A stretch of DNA of 64,000 nt from JAPKYZ01 sp033763835 (GTDB taxonomy: Bacteria; Acidobacteriota; Terriglobia; Bryobacterales; Bryobacteraceae), in the NCBI GenBank assembly GCA_033763835.1, contig JANRJS010000014.1, positions 1 through 64,000 on the forward strand, read 5' to 3'. The notes beneath the pieces are model-generated. The model did no database searches and was not told the origin of the DNA. It saw only the letters and a program-made list of their open reading frames with translations. The translations under genes and the position numbers were made by a program. Positions 62,301-64,000 of this stretch are shown here, piece by piece; the stretch's first letter is position 1, and every line of letters starts with the position of its first letter.

Positions 62301-62745
62301 CCGCGTCCTTGGCGCGCGTGACAGGGTTCTCGGTGCCGGGCACGGTAGGGATTCCGGCCTTCGCGGCGAGTTTGCGCGCCGCGGTCTTGTCGCCCAGCGC
62401 GTCGAGCAACTCGGCGCTCGGACCGACGAAGGTGACGCCATGCTTTTCGCAAGCACGAGGCAGAGCCGGATTCTCGCTCAAAAATCCGTATCCCGGATGG
62501 ATCGCGTCGACACCCTTTTCGGCGGCTAGCGCGACGATGCCCTCGACGTCGAGATACGCTTCCACCGGCCCTAGGTTTCGACCGGCGGCTTCCCCGATCT
62601 GGTAGGCTTCGTCGGCCTTGAAGCGGTGCAGGCTCAGCCGGTCTTCTTTCGAATAGATGGCGACGGTCCGAAGACCCAATTCGTTCGCGGCCCGGAAGAT
62701 GCGAATGGCGATCTCACCCCGGTTCAGCGCCAGCAATTTTTTCAT
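59296..62745 (-). CDS. pyc: pyruvate carboxylase
   Basis: A 1149-residue single-chain enzyme, the usual full length. Biotin carboxylase with ATP-grasp fills residues ~1-450 (FGGGGRGMRVV, EVNPRVQVEHTVTEM). The carboxyltransferase domain is about 530-810 (TTFRDAHQSLMATRVRT, MEMWGGATFDVAMRFL-like block). The biotin carrier domain at the C-terminus has EAMKMQT with the biotinylated Lys. It converts pyruvate to oxaloacetate, feeding the TCA cycle and gluconeogenesis. Confidence 0.97.
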   Translation of the reverse strand: MKKLLALNRGEIAIRIFRAANELGLRTVAIYSKEDRLSLHRFKADEAYQIGEAAGRNLGPVEAYLDVEGIVALAAEKGVDAIHPGYGFLSENPALPRACEKHGVTFVGPSAELLDALGDKTAARKLAAKAGIPTVPGTENPVTRAKDAEKIARSIGFPLIVKAAFGGGGRGMRVVENEPDFAGRLDDARREAAMAFGNDAVFLERYIKRAKHIEVQILGDRQGNLLHLYERDCSVQRRHQKVVEVAPAVGLDPRIRNEICEAAVALAREAGYYSAGTVEFLLDADSGEWYFIEVNPRVQVEHTVTEMVTGIDIVRSQIQIAQGHSLHDREMNLPKQDGVTLNGFALQCRVTTEDPSQGFTPDYGRIQTYRSPAGFGIRLDGASAYGGAVITPFYDSLLVKISAWGREFPHACQRMDRALREFRIRGVKTNIAFLENVVNHATFQRGDATTSFIGDTPTLLKSEPRRDRATKLLAYLGETIVNGNPEVAGKPAPASLRAPVIPPHVSEAPPPGTRQLLDKLGAEGFAEWTRKQSKLLVTDTTFRDAHQSLMATRVRTYDMIAIANFVAHRLSNLYSLEMWGGATFDVAMRFLLEDPWQRLSRLRAAIPNICFQMLLRASNAVGYTAYPDNVVREFIAESAAQGIDIFRVFDSLNWLPNMKVPMAAVRKTGRICEAAVCYTGDILDPKRDKYTLDYYVRMASELEKMGAHILAIKDMAGLLKPYAAEKLVRALREAVAIPVHFHTHDSSGAGAASVLKASDAGVDAVDAAVAAMSGSTSQPSLNSIAAALANTKRDPGLDAEALLAYSDYWERVRAQYAPFDTGPRHGLADLYLHEMPGGQYTNLREQAESMGLGARWNEIAHTYADVNRAFGDIVKVTPSSKVVGDMAIFLVGHGMTCAEFERLPEDHSLTLPNSVVEMFQGTLGIPDGGWPKALAKKILKGAATIKGRPSASLPAANLDEAAALAEKKTGAKPTRTDLMSYLMYPDVYAKFAKARAAYGDVEVLPTPAFYYGLKAGEETAVELEPGKTLIVKFLSVSEPHPDGTRTVFFELNGQPRETRVRDKALKAEVADRAKADPAVPGQVPAPIPGAVTSVAVGLGQPVAKGDRLLVLEAMKMQTTVYAPMAGRVSKVAVSTGDRVEPKDLLIEIA

Positions 62746-62817
62746 GGGAAGACTTTAGTGTAGATTCTCGCGGGAACCTTCGCGCTTGCGGTTCGTATTG
62801 CCAACAAGGAGAAATCG

Positions 62818-63744
62818 ATGCTTCGCCGTTTGTTCGTCTTCGCGCTAACCGCCACCCCCATCGCCTTCGCTTGGGATGGCGACCGTTACAAGGAAGACTT
62901 CCGCTTCACGTACCCGCTCTCCGCGAACGGGCGTTTTTCCGTCGAAGGCTTTAATGGCTCGATCGAGCTGATGGGTTGGGACCGCAACGAAGTGGAAGTG
63001 GCCGGGACGAAGTACGCCTCGAGCGAGGACATTCTAAAGACGATCAAGGTCAACATCGTCAACGCGCCCGATTCGGTGATTGTCAAGGCGGAGCGGCCAA
63101 ACGACCGGGGTTGGTGGAACAACGGAGGCGGCGGAGTGAAGTTTACTCTGCGTGTGCCGCGCAAGACGCTGCTCGACCGGGTATCGAGTTCAAACGGTTC
63201 GATTCGCGTCGAGGGCGTCGAAGGCGAGGCGCGGCTGTCGTCGTCGAACGGCACGATTCGCGTGTTCAACCTGAAGGGCAACCTCGACGCCTCCACTTCG
63301 AACGGGGGTATCGAGGCGATGGACTGTCTGGGCGGCATGATGTTGCGGACCTCAAACGGCGGTATTCGCGCTGAGAACGTTCGCGGCGCGTTCGAAGCCT
63401 CCACGTCGAACGGATCGATTCGAGCGCGCATCGAATCTTCGCCCGCGGGCACGCCGATTCGCGCCCGCTCTTCGAACGGCACCATCGAATTGACGATGCC
63501 GAATTACAAGGATCAGGATGTGCGCGCGACGACGTCTAATAGCTCGATCATTCTTCGCTTGCCCGCATCGGCGAGCGCGCAATTGCGCGCCAACACTTCG
63601 CATGCCAGCGTGCAGACCGACTTCGACGTCTCCGTACGCGGCGAGATTTCGAAGAGCCGCATCGAAGGCAAGATGGGCAACGGGGGTAACGCGCTGATCG
63701 ACCTGTCGAGTTCGAACGGCTCCATCCGCGTTCTCAAGATGTAG
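62818..63744 (+). CDS. secreted DUF4097-like beta-repeat protein
   Basis: A 308-residue protein with a signal peptide (LTATPIAFAW). The mature part is a series of short repeats built around SNGSIR / TSNGGI / SSNGTI with about 17-25 residues between them, the mark of DUF4097 right-handed beta-helix proteins. At least eight copies are visible from residue ~45 to the C-terminus. Function of the family is unknown; related proteins are often next to membrane or regulatory genes. AAGGAG is just upstream. Because the repeats are coded, the recurring TCGAACGG DNA is not a separate repeat element. Confidence 0.8.
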   Translation: MLRRLFVFALTATPIAFAWDGDRYKEDFRFTYPLSANGRFSVEGFNGSIELMGWDRNEVEVAGTKYASSEDILKTIKVNIVNAPDSVIVKAERPNDRGWWNNGGGGVKFTLRVPRKTLLDRVSSSNGSIRVEGVEGEARLSSSNGTIRVFNLKGNLDASTSNGGIEAMDCLGGMMLRTSNGGIRAENVRGAFEASTSNGSIRARIESSPAGTPIRARSSNGTIELTMPNYKDQDVRATTSNSSIILRLPASASAQLRANTSHASVQTDFDVSVRGEISKSRIEGKMGNGGNALIDLSSSNGSIRVLKM

Positions 63745-63766
63745 TTCCCGGCGGTACGATCAAGGC

Positions 63767-64000
63767 ATGCGCCTCTTCGCACTCGCTCTCGCCGCCACGT
63801 CCGCCTTCGCCGCCGATTGGAAGATCGACTATAAGGTCGCGAAGGACGCGAAGGCCAACTTCGATACGACCATCGCCATTACCGTCGCCGACGCGAAGGG
63901 CGCGCCGGTTTCGGGAGCCGACGTGGAGGCCGTACTCACCATGGCCGACATGGATCACGGCGAGTTCAAGCACGCAGCCAAACAAGTGAAGCCCGGCGTC
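63767..64000 (+). CDS. secreted YtkA/FixH-like protein, N-terminal part (3' end outside window)
   Basis: Seventy-eight residues are visible. A signal peptide (LALAATSAFAA) precedes a beta domain with ITVADAKGAPVSGADVEAVLTM and MADMDHGEFKHAA, which resembles the YtkA-like/FixH-like fold with its Met/His motif that could bind copper. The start is ATG 63767, 22 bases after the DUF4097 gene. Being cut at the window edge, its full domain content cannot be judged. Confidence 0.6.
   Translation, partial: MRLFALALAATSAFAADWKIDYKVAKDAKANFDTTIAITVADAKGAPVSGADVEAVLTMADMDHGEFKHAAKQVKPGV

Noticed and set aside
63190..63740. Direct repeats suggesting a CRISPR or tandem-repeat array
   Set aside because: The TCGAACGG units are in frame in the DUF4097 gene, spaced irregularly, and explained by SNG repeats in the protein.

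Overview
The window looks like a chromosomal segment, near the replication origin, of an acidobacterium, probably of the Solibacter/Bryobacter group. This is inferred from family content: two very large Oar-like TonB-dependent receptors with an N-terminal carboxypeptidase-regulatory fold, an orphan MacB/FtsX-type permease of the acidobacterial 'ADOP' kind, a transmembrane regulator with a winged-helix-like N-terminus, three PEP-CTERM proteins, a DUF1549/DUF1553 + DUF1501 pair and a sulfatase. Base composition is high G+C with a few visibly AT-richer islands (about 19.9-20.8 kb, 28.6-29.5 kb, 47.5-48.3 kb, 50.9-51.9 kb). No rRNA, insertion sequence, prophage or CRISPR array was seen.

Layout. 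0-0.4 kb: the 3' end of parB and a tRNA-Met(CAT). 0.4-10 kb: a tightly overlapping surface-polysaccharide cluster (Wzt-like ABC ATPase, methyltransferase with coiled coil, six glycosyltransferase genes of which one is a two-domain fusion), followed without a break by a ParD/ParE module and alanine racemase. 11.6-21.4 kb: a regulator divergent from an Oar receptor, a PEP-CTERM trypsin-like protein, the ADOP permease, a HEAT-like secreted protein and a Uma2 nuclease-fold protein. 21.4-26.8 kb: the origin region, dnaA-dnaN-gyrB on the minus strand, with DnaA boxes both between dnaA and dnaN and in the dnaA leader, which is itself predicted to fold. 26.9-36 kb: tRNA-Gly, an M20 peptidase, a decayed Sel1-repeat gene, ftsK and uppP, pyruvate kinase, asparaginase and an antitoxin with a broken toxin. 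36-44 kb: an alpha/beta hydrolase, the DUF1501/DUF1549-DUF1553 pair, another antitoxin with a deleted toxin, a sulfatase, an intact HigB/HigA pair and a DUF6807 protein. 44-50.8 kb: the second Oar receptor, VapB/VapC, a small heat-shock protein with its own promoter, htpX and rlmI. 50.8-64 kb: a solitary PD-(D/E)XK nuclease-like gene, a phosphomannomutase/phosphoglucomutase, a glycosyltransferase, a HAD phosphatase, an odd lipoprotein, a methyltransferase with a zinc ribbon, two PEP-CTERM proteins, pyruvate carboxylase and two secreted proteins, the last cut by the window edge.

How the genes fit together: dnaA, dnaN and gyrB with the nearby parB and ftsK form a replication and segregation core. 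The polysaccharide cluster, uppP, the phosphohexomutase and alr all serve cell-envelope construction. The Oar receptors, sulfatase, DUF6807 protein and DUF1501/DUF1553 pair suggest scavenging of complex organic matter. The most unusual features are five type II toxin-antitoxin loci in 64 kb, two of which keep the antitoxin but have a visibly destroyed toxin; a dnaA leader with a palindromic DnaA site and a 5'-end stem; two PEP-CTERM proteins that look like peptidases of different folds; and a lone PD-(D/E)XK protein in an AT-rich island.
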